Part shown: positions 23,521-35,252 of the stretch, in pieces | Position numbering within the stretch: position 1 is the first letter of the stretch | Layout: each line of letters begins with the position of its first letter | NCBI GenBank assembly: GCA_026120185.1 | Contig: JANUWF010001188.1 | Location: 2,852,001-2,916,000 of the forward strand | Direction: 5' to 3' | DNA from: Voacanga thouarsii | Lineage: Eukaryota > Streptophyta > Magnoliopsida > Gentianales > Apocynaceae | Length of the DNA stretch: 64,000 nucleotides | Made by a program: the position numbers and the translations under genes | Notes under the pieces: model-generated | The model's input: only the letters and a program-made list of their open reading frames with translations | Databases searched by the model: none | Told to the model about the DNA's origin: nothing

Positions 23521-23539
23521 CTAAAGGTGCAAGGAAAAA

Positions 23540-25063
23540 TGTTGATTTTTTTTCTTCTTCTTTGCTAGAGAACAGAAGCAAAAGTAGAGTAAAGGAAAAA
23601 TAGAGAAAAATGTTTTCTAGGTATTTTCCTGAAATTGTTCATACTCTAGTTAGCCGATTGTTTTTAGGTATAAGTATTCCTAATAAGCACAAAAGAAACT
23701 AAGCTTACTCAGAGATATCTAGAATTATCTCTGATTTTGGAAATTCAAAATCCTTAAACAACCGCCTCACCATCTAAAGAACCATACCCGTTTAACCCTA
23801 ATCAAGCTAGGATTAAACATAGACCTCCATCCATCTCATTGGGCTAATTTTAATCAATGGGGCCAGGATTAATTAAAACCTAACAACAATTAATTAATTA
23901 ACCCAAAAATGAACCAAAATTTTTTCTAAAGCCTTTTTACCTAATTTAGATCAGGCTTACTTTAATTACTTAATCTGGGCTAAAGCCCTGAAGAATTAAT
24001 AAACCAACTAAACCAGGCCAACAAACAATTCTCTCTTTGGACCTTTTATTTTATTCTAGCCTAATAAAATAACTAGGCTAGCTGAATAAAATAAAATCCA
24101 CTCATGATAAATCCACTGGACTTGTGGGCTATCTTGGGAACCAAAAGATACATCGCCTTGACTGCTAAAATAATCAAAATTCTCCTACTATACAAATAGC
24201 TATATTTTACATTTTAAATATTTTCTAATATCACGATAAGAAAATATTGACCCTAACAATAATGCTGCGTTAGCAATGTCTCCGCCCTACAGGTGTAATG
24301 ACTAAAATACTCCTCTACACATCTCCATTCACTTAGAGAGGAAGAAGTGTACTAACACCTCTCTAAAAGACATCTACCATCCTTAGACTTCTAGTCCAAT
24401 GATCCATAACTTCTTAGAATGCTTTCACTTTCCTAGGGAGCTACTTTAAAGCAAACATCCAAATTATGTTCCCCAGGACCCTGGATATTTAGATTATTTG
24501 GATAGTCACAAGGAGCGATATACCATAGATACTATCTTGTACAAGTTTGTATTAATTAACTAGTCATATATACCCAATATACAAGCATATTGGTCCTACA
24601 ATCGAACCTCAACTATAGTATATCAAAATATATGCTCCTAGCTTTGTCAGACTACCAACTCATACTCAAATTGTAGAGTATAAGTCCACATTATAGCAGT
24701 AGTAATTTAACTTTCTTTTGTACGGTGCTTTTAGAAACCACTACTACAGGTCCAGTTTTATATTTTTGAAATATGCTTGTATTATGAAGTGAGAGGACTA
24801 TTCATTGGCTAAAAGTAAGCCATTCCCCATTTAGAACTCATAACATAATAACATTATCATGATGAGATTCCCATTCTCAATATTTGGTTAAGAACAATAG
24901 TTTATGTGTTAAGTAACCCATGGACCATACCTTATTGTAAAAAATCTCAATTCACATGAACCACTAACTTAAACATAACAAACAATTTTTGAGAATAAAA
25001 CTTTTATTAATATAAACCAAGATTATATTAGAAGCCTAGTCTAAGAGGGCATACATCCCAACA
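23540..25063 (-). mobile_element. 3' LTR of copia element I
   Basis: Minus-strand LTR of about 1.52 kb starting TGTTGGGATGTATGCCC at 25063. The end is placed at ATCAACA (23540), which gives inverted ends TGTTG/CAACA. It is a different family from F and G. The purine tract AAGTAGGAGATTG lies directly upstream (25076-25064). Confidence 0.78.
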
Positions 25064-25089
25064 ATCTCCTACTTGCACTTTAAGACTAA

Positions 25090-25670
25090 GTAAGTCCATA
25101 GATGCCCACCGCTATGGCATCTAAGTGTTTTTTAAAGATTCTCTCAGCCAAATACTTGGTGAAGAGATCTGCTAGATTGTTTTCTGAAGTAATCTATTCC
25201 ACCATAATTTTCTGTCTTTGGATGATTTCCCGGATTATGTGGTACCTCCTCTCAATATGCTTCCCCTTCTTGTGGTTCCTAGATTCTTTGGATTGTGAGA
25301 CTGTGCCAGTGTTGTTGCAATACCTCACAATCGGCCTGTCCATTCATGGCACTACTCCAAGTTTTGAAAGGAACTTTTGGAGCCAAACTGCTTCCTTGGA
25401 TACCTCTGAAGCGGCCACATACTCAGCTTCTATAGTTGAGTTAACAATGCAAGATTGCTTAATACTTCTCAATGAAATAGCCCCTCCTGACAAGGTAAAG
25501 ACATATCCACTAGTAAATTTTCTCTCATTCTTATCCGCTTGGAATTCGAAGTCTGTGTATTCTATTGGGACCAAGTCATCAGTCCTGTAAGCCAGCATAT
25601 AATCTCTTGTTACCTTGAGGCACTTGAGAATATGCTTTACAGCTTGTCAATGAACCTCCCCATGGAATAT
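25090..25670 (-). pseudogene. Copia I RNase H fragment
   Basis: C-terminal end of a copia pol on the minus strand. Frame 25598-25344 contains YTDFEFQADKNERKFTSGYV, then SIKQSCIVNSTIEAEYVAAS and EAVWLQKFLSKLGVVP, which are the RNase H region with the acidic residues D and E in place. Upstream (25670-25600) a frameshifted remnant of the SRY...AVKHIL segment is visible. The 5' part of the element is missing from 25670 on. The stretch from 25340 to 25064 is readable as the damaged end of pol, followed by the purine tract. Confidence 0.85.
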
Positions 25671-25679
25671 ATCTTCAAT

Positions 25680-26044
25680 GCCTAAAATTTCCACCCACAC
25701 TTGAATGGGACATTGTTCTCAATGGCAAAAAATATAATAATGAAAGCAAAGCTAAGAAGGCCAAAATAAATAAAGGGAAAGAATAGAGAAAAAAAAATAC
25801 TTCCATTGTGAATTAGTTCCAACACGTGTGAATCCACCTCAAGGAGTTATTAGAGAAGTCACAAGAGTACCTAACTCAAAAAAAAAAAACATAAATAAAA
25901 AACATAAATCTAGAAAAAGAAAAAGAAAATCAAAATAAAGGAAAAGACAACTTAAAACTAAGAAAGATCATTAAAATTTAAAGAAAAAAAATAAGAAAAT
26001 GATAGAAAATAAAAGAAAATACAAAGGACCAAGAAGTAAATCAA
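25680..26044 (-). mobile_element. 3' internal region of Athila-like E
   Basis: Non-coding, A-rich on the plus strand. It ends with the internal hairpin module CATTG...CAATG (25711-25724) and a purine-tract-like AAGTGTGGGTGG (25702-25691). The region that should follow, with the true PPT and 3' LTR, is missing; the copia I fragment begins instead. Confidence 0.65.
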
Positions 26045-26280
26045 GAGTCATCAGACTCATCATCATCATTAGGATCTCTGGCAACTCTGCTAGTGATACA
26101 CTAGCGGATTGCTGGATCAAGGTCACCAACTTTTGCTCTTGGACTTCTTGGCATCGATAGAGGTCAGCAATGGAGTCTCGCAGCTAGAGGTGGATGGTAA
26201 TTTGACTCTCCAGCTGGGCCTCCATTCATGCCTTAAAATTAGCACTAGAATGAGAACCATTGGCATGGGCGCAAGGTCAG
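26045..26280 (-). pseudogene. Athila-like ORF1 of E, C-terminal part
   Basis: Continuation of the frame at 37685-36904, separated from it by copia F. The minus strand reads SHSSANFKA, then MEAQLESQITIHL and RDSIADLYRCQEVQEQKLVT, with stops, and ends in an Asp/Ser-rich tail. Helical, glutamine-rich ends like this are usual in Athila-type ORF1 proteins. Their function is not established. Confidence 0.6.
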
Positions 26281-26285
26281 GTAGG

Positions 26286-27901
26286 CGTTAGTGTTGTGCC
26301 CTAGAGGCAATCACTTGTACCATGTATATTATATAGTAATTAATAAAAGAGGCATTCTTTTATCTTTCAATTTGATTATTATATCTTGATATGCGTACAA
26401 TCTATTTGATAAAGTCCCTAGTACAACATAGTGTTAAGAAAATCACGATAGAGATCATGATGTGAGATTATTACTACTTGAATAATCCCTAGCATAGTAT
26501 TAATGAGATGAGACATTATTAATACGTCAAGACTAGCATATGTTATATCGTTGATTGGATCAAGCGGTAGTTCTCATAACCGTGAGTATTGTGATACTCA
26601 GGAATAATATGTGGATGCTTGTTATATGAACAAGTTCATTGGATGACCTAGCTATGAGATAATCATTTGGATAAGCTATTTAGTGTCAGTGATAGAATTT
26701 CATTATAGTAAGTGTGCAAGTATTCTTAGACTTAAGATCTCTAAGGTATTTTGTTTATCGAACGTTGTTTTTTTATTCTAATCTTTAGAATCTTACAAAG
26801 ACCGCCTATGGGATGGATATTGAGTACAATGTAAAGTAAACAAAAATAGTTGAGCTCTCAATACTAAGAGAGTATTTCTCATGGCCACTTGTAGAAACAA
26901 TACTCATGAAGTCCTTGGCCAAGGCTACTATGTATTGGAAATAATTCTAAATTTGATACACATATTGAGTAATGGACTTCTTGAACAAGTACTAAAATAT
27001 TCAGGTCAGAATTAATAATATTCTGGATGGAGTTGACACTAATTCCATGCTTTAGACTGAATGAGATATAGTATGGTGAAAGTAGTTTATTACACTAGTT
27101 CTTTGCTATTGAAAGGTTTACGTCAAGCCACTTGACTTTTTAGACTTTTGCGCGATCAAGAGTCATTAATAGATATCGCTCTTGATCTGCTAAATATGAA
27201 TTTATTAATTAGAGAATTAATAAATTAATCCTATATTTTATTTAGGATTATTAATTCTAAAGCTATTAGAATTAATTCATATTATTCTACCAATAAGACC
27301 AGGAAACCTAATTGGTCACACACAACAAAGGTTTAAGTGCTCAATATATATTATTTGATAATATCATGGGGTTAATTAAGAGAAGAAAATATATTTATAG
27401 GTGTATTATAAGTTTATTATAATTCATGGTACTAAGTTGCAATTATATAAACTTCACTGCCCAATTGTAGATATTGGGTCTTGAAAGACTTAATTGCAAT
27501 TAATAGAAATCCTAAAACTATAAATAAGGGAATTCTTTCCTTTTGTAGAGGGGATTTTCGGACCTTCTTCTTCTTTATTGGTCTTCTCCAATTAAACCTA
27601 GCCGCTCCTCTTCTACTAACAAAGTTTTGAACGGGCTTTGTGAGCAATTCAACCTTATATGGATTACTAGTAGAGACAATTCTACTCTTGGATTGTAATG
27701 GCGCAAGATGGATGGTCAAAGCAGAGGAATTGGTTCCTTGGTTGGCGCAAGATTTTTTTTTTTTTTTTTTTTTGCTATAGAAGGTAATCTCCATTTCTTT
27801 CCTCTATTCTCATTTTAATTGTAAGCACGTGATCCTTGGGCATAGATTTCATGGTTATTTCCGCTACGTTCTTATTTGATAAGCATGATGAAATCCCAAC
27901 A
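26286..27901 (+). mobile_element. 5' LTR of copia F
   Basis: Starts CGTTAGTGTTGTGCCCTAGA (first T changed to C) and ends ATCCCAACA, 1616 bp. TATA box CTATAAATAAGG at 27518-27529. A 20-plus T-run lies at 27751-27772. Confidence 0.9.
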
Positions 27902-27902
27902 A

Positions 27903-27915
27903 TAGTATCAAAGCC
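27903..27915 (+). other. Primer-binding site of copia F (decayed)
   Basis: TAGTATCAAAGCC against TGGTATCAGAGCC; both differences are G-to-A. This would weaken priming by initiator tRNA-Met. Confidence 0.8.
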
Positions 27916-28299
27916 TTCGTGTTTGTGTTTTAATGGGTCTTTAAGAAATCATTTCTAAGCATGTAACTGTATGATCATGGTGATTGTATGTCTACTACTT
28001 TGTATGGTGTGTTTGGGTTTTTTGGTTTGAAGAGTCTCTGGGTCATTGAAAAATATTTGGGAAATTATTTCCATGTAGGTCTGTTTTGGCATTAGATTTT
28101 TTTGCAACTAAGCTTTTGATTCAACAATTTGGATTGTTGTTTAAATTATGATATAGATTACGGGTGGTTGTTAATATTAATTGACAATGCTGGATATCAA
28201 AATTGTTTTAAACAGTCTGAAAATCTCGTTGTTGTTTATGAAAAATTTGCAGAAAAATTCGAGGAGGAAGATGTATAGTTATATTTTTCCGCCTCCAGA

Positions 28300-28392
28300 G
28301 CATACCTGGCGTCGAGTACGTTCGACCCACCTGGTGCCAGCTATACTCTGTTGTTCCCCTGTGCGTTCTTCCAAAGCAAACCGGGCACTGGG
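28300..28392 (+). repeat. GC-rich repeat in the leader of F, left part
   Basis: Contains CATACCTGGCGTCGAGTACG and CCACCTGGTGCCAG. A matching unit, GGTACGTTCAACATACCTGG followed by CGCCAG, lies at 30111-30136, on the other side of the solo LTR, so the LTR inserted into or beside a short tandem repeat. Confidence 0.6.
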
Positions 28393-30108
28393 TGTTGGGT
28401 ATCTCAGACTCGTATCCTATACGACGCAGCGGAAAATAAACGAGATACCATCCCAAGACCCTCCTATGTGTGGAAAACAAGACATAAAGATAATAAATGT
28501 AGCAACTTTTTACCTTTGTTTGATTGTCTGAAGAACAAAATTTCTTCTTCAAGTTGAGGCGCGATCCAGCAATCCTCATGATCAACCTCCACGTGAGTTG
28601 AACGTCTAACCACTATAATCACAGTGTGTGATTATCTCTATCAGTAATCCACATAGAGGAATACTCAAGCACTAAACTTTCTTGTGCTAGCAGAAACAAG
28701 ATGGCGACTAAGGTTGTTTCTCAAGACAATCGAGAGAGATAGAGAGAAAAGAAGGTCGAGTATTGCTGGTTTTTCGTGTGTCACTTTTCAGTTAAGGTTT
28801 TGTGTGTCTTGTTAATATGTCACACCAAATTTCCCTTCCCAAAACTGAGAATTCTAATCCTTTTAGAATTTCCTAATTGTAATTGGAAATATCATGTTCA
28901 TACAGTTACAACTTAGATCACAAATTATAACTAATTATAATTTATCCACAATAACTTCTCTTTCTCTCAATTAACCCTACTATGTTATCAGATAATATCT
29001 TGAGTATATAATCCTCTATTCTGTGTGACCTATTAGGTTCCCAGTTAATTAGTAGTGAACATGAATTAATCCAAACGTCTTTGAGATTAATAATCCATAA
29101 TTGATTAGAATTAATCATATTAATTCTAATTATGATTGGTTTATTAATTCATCAATTAATAAACCCATATTCCCAGAGCATGAGCGGTATCTAGCAACAC
29201 ATCATGACTACCCAAAAGTCTAGGAAGTCAAGTGGCTTGATATGAACCCTTCAATAACAAACTTCAATGCAATTAACTCTTTTCACCATACAATATATCA
29301 TTCGGTTTGGAGTACGGAATTAGTGCTGACTCCGTCTAGAATTAATTCTGGCCCGAATACAATAGTACTTGTACCAGGAACCCACTACTCTAGATGTGTA
29401 TCAACTGGAATTGTTTCCAATACACAATTGCTTTGGCCAAGGACTTCTCGAGTAATAATTCCTACAAGTGGCCGTGAGATATTCGCCCCTACTATTAGGA
29501 GTGGTGAATCCTTTATTGACCATCTCAACTATTTTCGTTTACCTCACAATGTATCCAATATCCATCCCATAGGCGGCCCTCGATCGAGCTCCAGAGATTG
29601 GAATCAATGTACAAAGCTCAGCAAACAAAGTACCTTGGAGATCTCAAGTCTAAGGATACTTGCATGTTTGCTATATTGAAATTATATCACTGGCACTAAA
29701 TAGTTATCCATGTGATTATCTCAAAGCTAGGTCATCCAATGAACTTGTTTCATTAACAAGCATCCATGTATTAACTTTGAGTATTTCAATACTCACGGTT
29801 ATGAGAACCACCGCTTGATCAAATCAGGAAGTCTAACACATGCTAGTCTTAACGCATTAATGATGTCCTGTCTCATTAATACAATGACTAGGGACTATTT
29901 AAGTACTAACACCATCCAGTGTAGTAAGAATCTCATATCATGATCTCTATCATGATTGCCTTAACACGGTGTTGTACTATAGACTTTATCGAATAGTTAT
30001 ATTACTTAAAGTAATCAAAAGAAATTGTAAGATAAATACTGCCTTTTATTAAATAAAATGTGTCATATATAATATACAAGTGATTGCATCTAAGGCACAA
30101 CACTAACA
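28393..30108 (-). mobile_element. Solo LTR N in the leader of F
   Basis: A complete reverse LTR of the F/G family, 1716 bp, from TGTTAGTGTTGTGCC (30108) to ATACCCAACA (28393). Target duplication CTGGG (28388-28392) and CTAGG (30109-30113), one change. No internal region accompanies it, so it is a solo LTR left by LTR-LTR recombination. ORFs of up to 145 codons within it are chance frames. Confidence 0.88.
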
Positions 30109-31396
30109 CTAGGTACGTTCAACATACCTGGCGCCAGATGCATTCTGTTCTAGCACTGTTTTATAAAAAATAAAATAAAGTAAGTTTTTTTTCTTTTCTA
30201 ATTTTGAGAATAGGTTCTAATAATGATTAAAATTTATTTGAAACCCATGATTTTGGATAAAAATATTTTTAAAATTACATATAAGACCTACAATTTTCTA
30301 AAAATTTGATTTCGGCCGAGAACTTTCCAAAATTCAATTTTGGTCCCAAATTTCTCCAAAATACTAATTTTAGATGTCTATGTATTTGATGTTTTATGCT
30401 ATATTTTAAGCACGTTTTTATTGGCATGGTAGAAAGTTATGGACTAAGACCAAACTTATCTGTTCATGCATCTTTATCGCTTTGTTTTAATTAACTAGGG
30501 TCTGCACGTCCTGCCTTATCTCAAATTCTTGTATAATTCTTGTCTCGTCTAACTCCTCTCGAATGTAACTCGAGGTTTCTTCCTTTAGGAAATTATGTAA
30601 TTAGTTTATATAGGTTAGATTGAGGTAGAATTTTATTTACAAGATTTTGAAGACGGCAATCAAAACAAAGCGAGATGTTAAGACATTCTACTTAAATCAT
30701 GCATAAACACATAGGGTTGACTATATTAATTTCCTTAATGGCTTGAGGAAATTAATTTAGAGAGTCCATAATCATGCCACGTAATTATTTATTACCATGT
30801 TTATCAATTTATACTGCTCATTGATAAATTGTATGCTTACCAAACGATGAGATAATTAAAAGGAATAAATCCCTCAAATAATATTAAATATAATGCCTTC
30901 CATTAATATAGTAAAAATGAGAGATCTTTTTTTAGGTCAGGTTGTTGGGCATATCCAAACCTACTTGACATTGAGTATGTTCAAGCTATAGAATTTAATT
31001 CCTAATTAATGGGTTGGATTTAACTAATTTTTTTATTCCAGTTGGGCTAACCCAAGCATAAAGAATATTAGAGGCAAGGTTGGGATTGTATTAAATATTT
31101 TAATGATTAAAAGATGTAAATCACCCAATGATACAGTAGTTACATTTAATGTAATTGGTATTGGATACCAACCACTGAACTTAAGAGTGGCTTGTTAGGC
31201 TAACACAAGGTCATTTTTAAGGAATTTGGATAATGGTCCACTAGGAAAGCTTCCAACGGGCTTTCCCGAGTCAATATTGGGGACTATTAATTTGAGTAAA
31301 ATAGTGTAGTAAAAATGCATTTAATTAAGCACCTAATTACTTGCATATCATGAACATATACATGTTCTAATTACTCTATCTTTACATCAGGTCACT
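30109..31396 (+). mobile_element. 5' leader of copia F, right part
   Basis: Non-coding. It parallels the leader of G (13540-14747). Nothing else seen. Confidence 0.75.
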
Positions 31397-32335
31397 TGCA
31401 TCATATCAACAAACCTAAACCTATGTAGCATCTTGAAAACAAATAAGCTCACCGAATCAAATTATTTGGATTGGTATAGAAACTTGAGAATCATTCTCAA
31501 GTCAGAAAAGTTGCTCTACATGCTAGATGCTCCTATTCCGCCACCTCCAGCCCAAGATGCTCCTGTTGATGAGCATGCTGTCCACAAGAAGCATAAGGAG
31601 ATCAGTGTCATTGCATCATGTATTATGCTATCGTCAATGACTCCTGAGTTACAAAAATAGCATGAGCATATGGATGCTCAAACCATTATCTTCAATCTTA
31701 AAGAGCTATTTGATAAACAAGATAGAACTGAGAGATATAAGATCTCTAAGTAACTGTTCCATTCTAAGATGATTGAGGGTACTTCAATGGCCACTTATAG
31801 ACTGCAGATGTTGAAATGCTATATTGAAAAGCTTGGGTCTTTTGGTTTCATAATGGATCATGATTTAAGGGTTGACTTAATTCTACAATTATTACCAAGT
31901 AGTTTTTCACAATTTGTTATTAACTACCACATGAATAATATAGAGACTACCATACCTGAGCTTATCAATTTTCTTAAGACTGCTGAATCATCCATGAAGA
32001 AGGATGATAAGATGATCTTGCTAGTAGATTCTTCGTCTTCTAATAAAAAAGTTCCCAAGAAGAAGAAGAAAAATCCTACTAAGCCCAAAGGAGGTGTGAG
32101 GAAGAAGGAAGTAGCTACAAAAGGCCCATGTCACCATTGTAGTAAGATGGACCATTGGAGACGCAATTGCAAAGCCTACTTGGAGACCATGAAGGAAAAG
32201 AAGGAGAAGGAGAAGCTTGTAAGCACTTCTACTTCTACTCCTGGTATGTTTATAATTGGGATTAATACTGCCTTTAGTAATGAGATATGGGTATTAGATA
32301 CCGGTTGTGAATCTCATTTATGCAATAATTTGTAG
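31397..32335 (+). pseudogene. Copia F gag and protease, broken
   Basis: Gag polyprotein that would form the virus-like particle. The original ATG is lost; the equivalent position is about 31397 by comparison with G. Frame 31433-31657 holds LTESNYLDWYRNLR and a proline motif PIPPPP. After stops at 31658 and 31751, the frame 31769-32335 holds the second half of the gag domain, a Lys-rich stretch, a correct CX2CX4HX4C zinc knuckle (CHHCSKMDHWRRNC, 32129-32170) and the protease active-site motif VLDTGCESHLC at about 32290. It then stops. Each domain is readable but no continuous protein is possible. Confidence 0.9.
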
Positions 32336-32340
32336 GGATT

Positions 32341-33580
32341 AAAGGGCAGTAGAAGGCTGGAAAAAAGGCGATGTGGACCTGCGAACTGTAAATGGAGCAA
32401 AGGTTGCTGCACTAGCTTTGGGGACTTATTATCTTAATCTACCTTTTGGATTAATTTTAGAACTTCAAAACTGCTATTATGTACCAGTTTTATTGAAAAA
32501 CATTATCTCAATTGCTTGTTTAGACTTACTTGGATTTCATTTAAATTTTAAGAATAAATGTTGTTGTTTTTCATTAAATGATATCCATTATGGTTTAGTA
32601 ACTTTGGTCAATAGCTTATATGTTCTAGACATAGATAATCAAATTCTCAATATAAATGTAAAGAAACAAAGAAAATATAACTCAATCTCATCTTACTTAT
32701 GACATTGTTATTTAGGCCATGTAAATGAAAAACGCGTGTCTAAGTTATACAAGCTGGGTGACTTAGGGTCATTTGATTATGAATCATATGACACATGCGA
32801 ATCTTGTTTACTTGGTAAAATGGCTAAAACTCCATTTTTTGGAAAGGAAAAAGGGCTAAAAAGTTATTAAAACTAATACATACAGATATATGTTGCCCAA
32901 TATCTATACAAGTAAGAGGAGGTTATTACTAATTTATAACCTTCATCAATGACTATTCACGATATGGGTATTTGTATTTAATGAAATATAAGTCTGAAGC
33001 ATTTGGCAAGTTCAAAGACTTCAAGAATGAAGTAGAGAAACAACTTGGCAAGAGTATTAAAACTCTTAGATCCGATTGATGAGGTGAATACTTAGCTAAG
33101 AGTATCTGAGAGAAGGAATCGAACCCTTTTAGACATGGTACAGACTATGATGGCTTTTGCAAAGTTACCAAAATTATTTTGGGGATATGCATTGGAGACT
33201 GTTGTTTATATATTAGACATAGTTCCATAAAAAATGGTTGATACCACTCCTTATGAGCTGTTCTTTGGTAAGAGACCAAAGTTATCTCATTTAAGGATTT
33301 GGGGTTGCCATACTTTTGTGAAAAGGGCAATGTCAGACAAACTTGAAAATAAGTCTGACAAATATTTATTTGTTGGATATCCGAAAGAATTCTTTAGATA
33401 TTACTTCTATCTTCCTTAGGAAAATAAAGTTTTTGTTTCGAAACGTGTTGTCTTCTTAAAGAAGGAGCATATGTTTAAAGGAGATAGTGGGAGCAAGTTT
33501 GAACTTAGTGAAGTTTAAGAAGTACAAACAAATATTGATTAACTGTCTGAACCTACACCTATTGATAAACCTTCTAACAC
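32341..33580 (+). pseudogene. Copia F gag-pre-integrase and integrase, broken
   Basis: The frame 32373-32702 gives the rest of protease and the gag-pre-integrase region (LQNCYYVPVLLKNIISI). The HHCC zinc-binding part follows with GHV, SKLYKLGDLGS and CESCLLGKM. The integrase core begins at about 32935 (FIDDYSRYGYLYLM) and continues through KTLRSD at 33060, where the codon after RSD is a stop. The 3' half (33234-33419) contains PYELFFGKRPKLSHLRIWGC and YLFVGYP. A stretch of about 60 codons between GGEYL and the RRNRTLLDM block is missing. Integration activity is lost. Confidence 0.85.
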
Positions 33581-33589
33581 ATAGAGCCT

Positions 33590-35232
33590 CATAGGTTGAG
33601 TAGGATACGAGTGGCACTTGAGAGATATAGATTTCTCATAAGTGACCATAATTACGTATTGTTCATAGAAGAAGATGAGCCTACTACTTGCAAGGACGTT
33701 TTAAATAGTTTAGAATCTGACAAATGGCTTGAAGCCATGAAGTCAGAAATGGATTCCATGTATGACAACCAAGTATGTACTTTGGTTGATCCACCCGAAG
33801 GAATCAAGCCTATAGGGTGCAAATGGGTTTTCAAGAAGAAAACCGACATGGATGGTAATATGGTTACCTATAAGGCAAGTCTGGTTGCGAAAGGTTATCG
33901 ACAACAGTAAGGTATTGACTATGGTGAAACTTTTCACTAGTCGCTATGCTAAAATGCATAAGAATACTCCTATCACATGCCACTCATTACGACTATGAGG
34001 TTTGGAAAATGGATGTGAAAACAACTTTCCTTAATAGAAACCTTATTGAGGAAGTGTATATAACATAACTTGAAGGTTTCACATCCAAAGATAACACAAA
34101 AATATGCAAGTTGCAAAGGTCCATCTATGGGCTTAAGCAAGCATCTAAAAGTTGGAACATCCATTTTGATGAGACAATTAAAGAATTTGGTTTCATTCAA
34201 AACATGGATGAACCTTGTGTGAATAAGAAGGTTAGTGGGAGTATAGTTATTTTTTTTATTGCTTTATGTAGATGGCATATTACTAATAGAAAATGATGTT
34301 TCCATTCTTAAATCCTTAAAGATTTGGTTATTTAAGATGTTCTTCATGAAAGACCTTGGAGAAGTAACTATATTATGGGAATAATGATCTATAGAGATAG
34401 ATCAAGGAGGTTGCTAGGTGTTTCGCAGTCTACATACATAGATAAAGTGCTGAAGAGGTTTAGCATGGGTTAATCCAAAAGAGGATTCTTACATTTGACA
34501 TATGAAGTAAGCCTTTCAAAATTGACGTCTCCAAAGACACAAGTTGAAAAGGATCATATTAGTAGAATTCTATACTCTTCGACAATTAGGTCTATTATGT
34601 ATGCTATGATATATACTAGGCACGATGTATCATATGCTTTTAGCTTGACAAGTAGATACTAATCTGACCCTGGAGAGAGTCATTAGGAGGCTATAAAGAA
34701 TATCCTCAAATACTTACGAAAGACTAAGGACGTATTCTTGATATATAGAGATGGTGATTTGCAAGTAAGAGGGTATACTAATGCCATCTTTCAGTCTGAT
34801 AAGGACGACTACAAATCACAATCTAGCTACGTGTTCATGTTAGGTGGTGGGGCAGTAAGTTGGAAAAGTTCCAAACAAGAGACTACTGTCGATTTGACAA
34901 CTGAAGCAGTGTACATAGCAGCTAAAGAAGCAGTGTGGATCAAGAAGATCGTCACTAAACTTGGAGTGGTGCCTAACATTGTAGATCTATTACTTTTTTA
35001 TTATGACAATAATGGAGCCATTGAGCAAACAAAGGAACCACAGTCTCATCAAACGATCTAAACATATACTTGATACTATCATCTGATTAGAGAGGTCATA
35101 CATAGGTGAGATGTAAAAATAGAGAGAATTCCCATGGATTAGAATATAGCTGATCCACTCACTAAAGCACTTTCTCAGAAGAAATATGACAAAAATGTTG
35201 AGTCATTCGATATTCGATATATGAATAATTAG
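33590..35232 (+). pseudogene. Copia F reverse transcriptase and RNase H, broken
   Basis: RT begins around 33690 with EAMKSEMDSMYDNQVCTLVD, followed by KPIGCKWVFKKKTDMDGNMV and LVAKGYRQQ, then a stop at 33908. Further blocks: GLSKHLK-like remnants of YGLKQASK (34125), and the catalytic YVDD box present as YVDG (about 34270), which would abolish polymerisation. RNase H occupies 34738-35058 (GYTNAIFQSDKDDYKSQSSY, then SWKSSKQETTVDLTTEAVYI). The end IADPLTKALSQKKY is followed by a stop at 35230, just before the purine tract. Confidence 0.9.
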
Positions 35233-35240
35233 CTCTAGTA

Positions 35241-35252
35241 CAAGTGGGTGAT
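35241..35252 (+). other. Polypurine tract of copia F
   Basis: AAGTGGGTGATT, the usual copia AAGTGGGAGATTG form with one change, immediately before the 3' LTR. Confidence 0.8.

Noticed and set aside
25102..25590. A 162-codon plus-strand gene
   Set aside because: It is the antisense shadow of the copia I RNase H frame, which has clear motifs on the minus strand.
29242..29679. A 145-codon plus-strand gene
   Set aside because: It lies on the antisense strand of solo LTR N; the same stretch in the F LTRs carries stops and indels.
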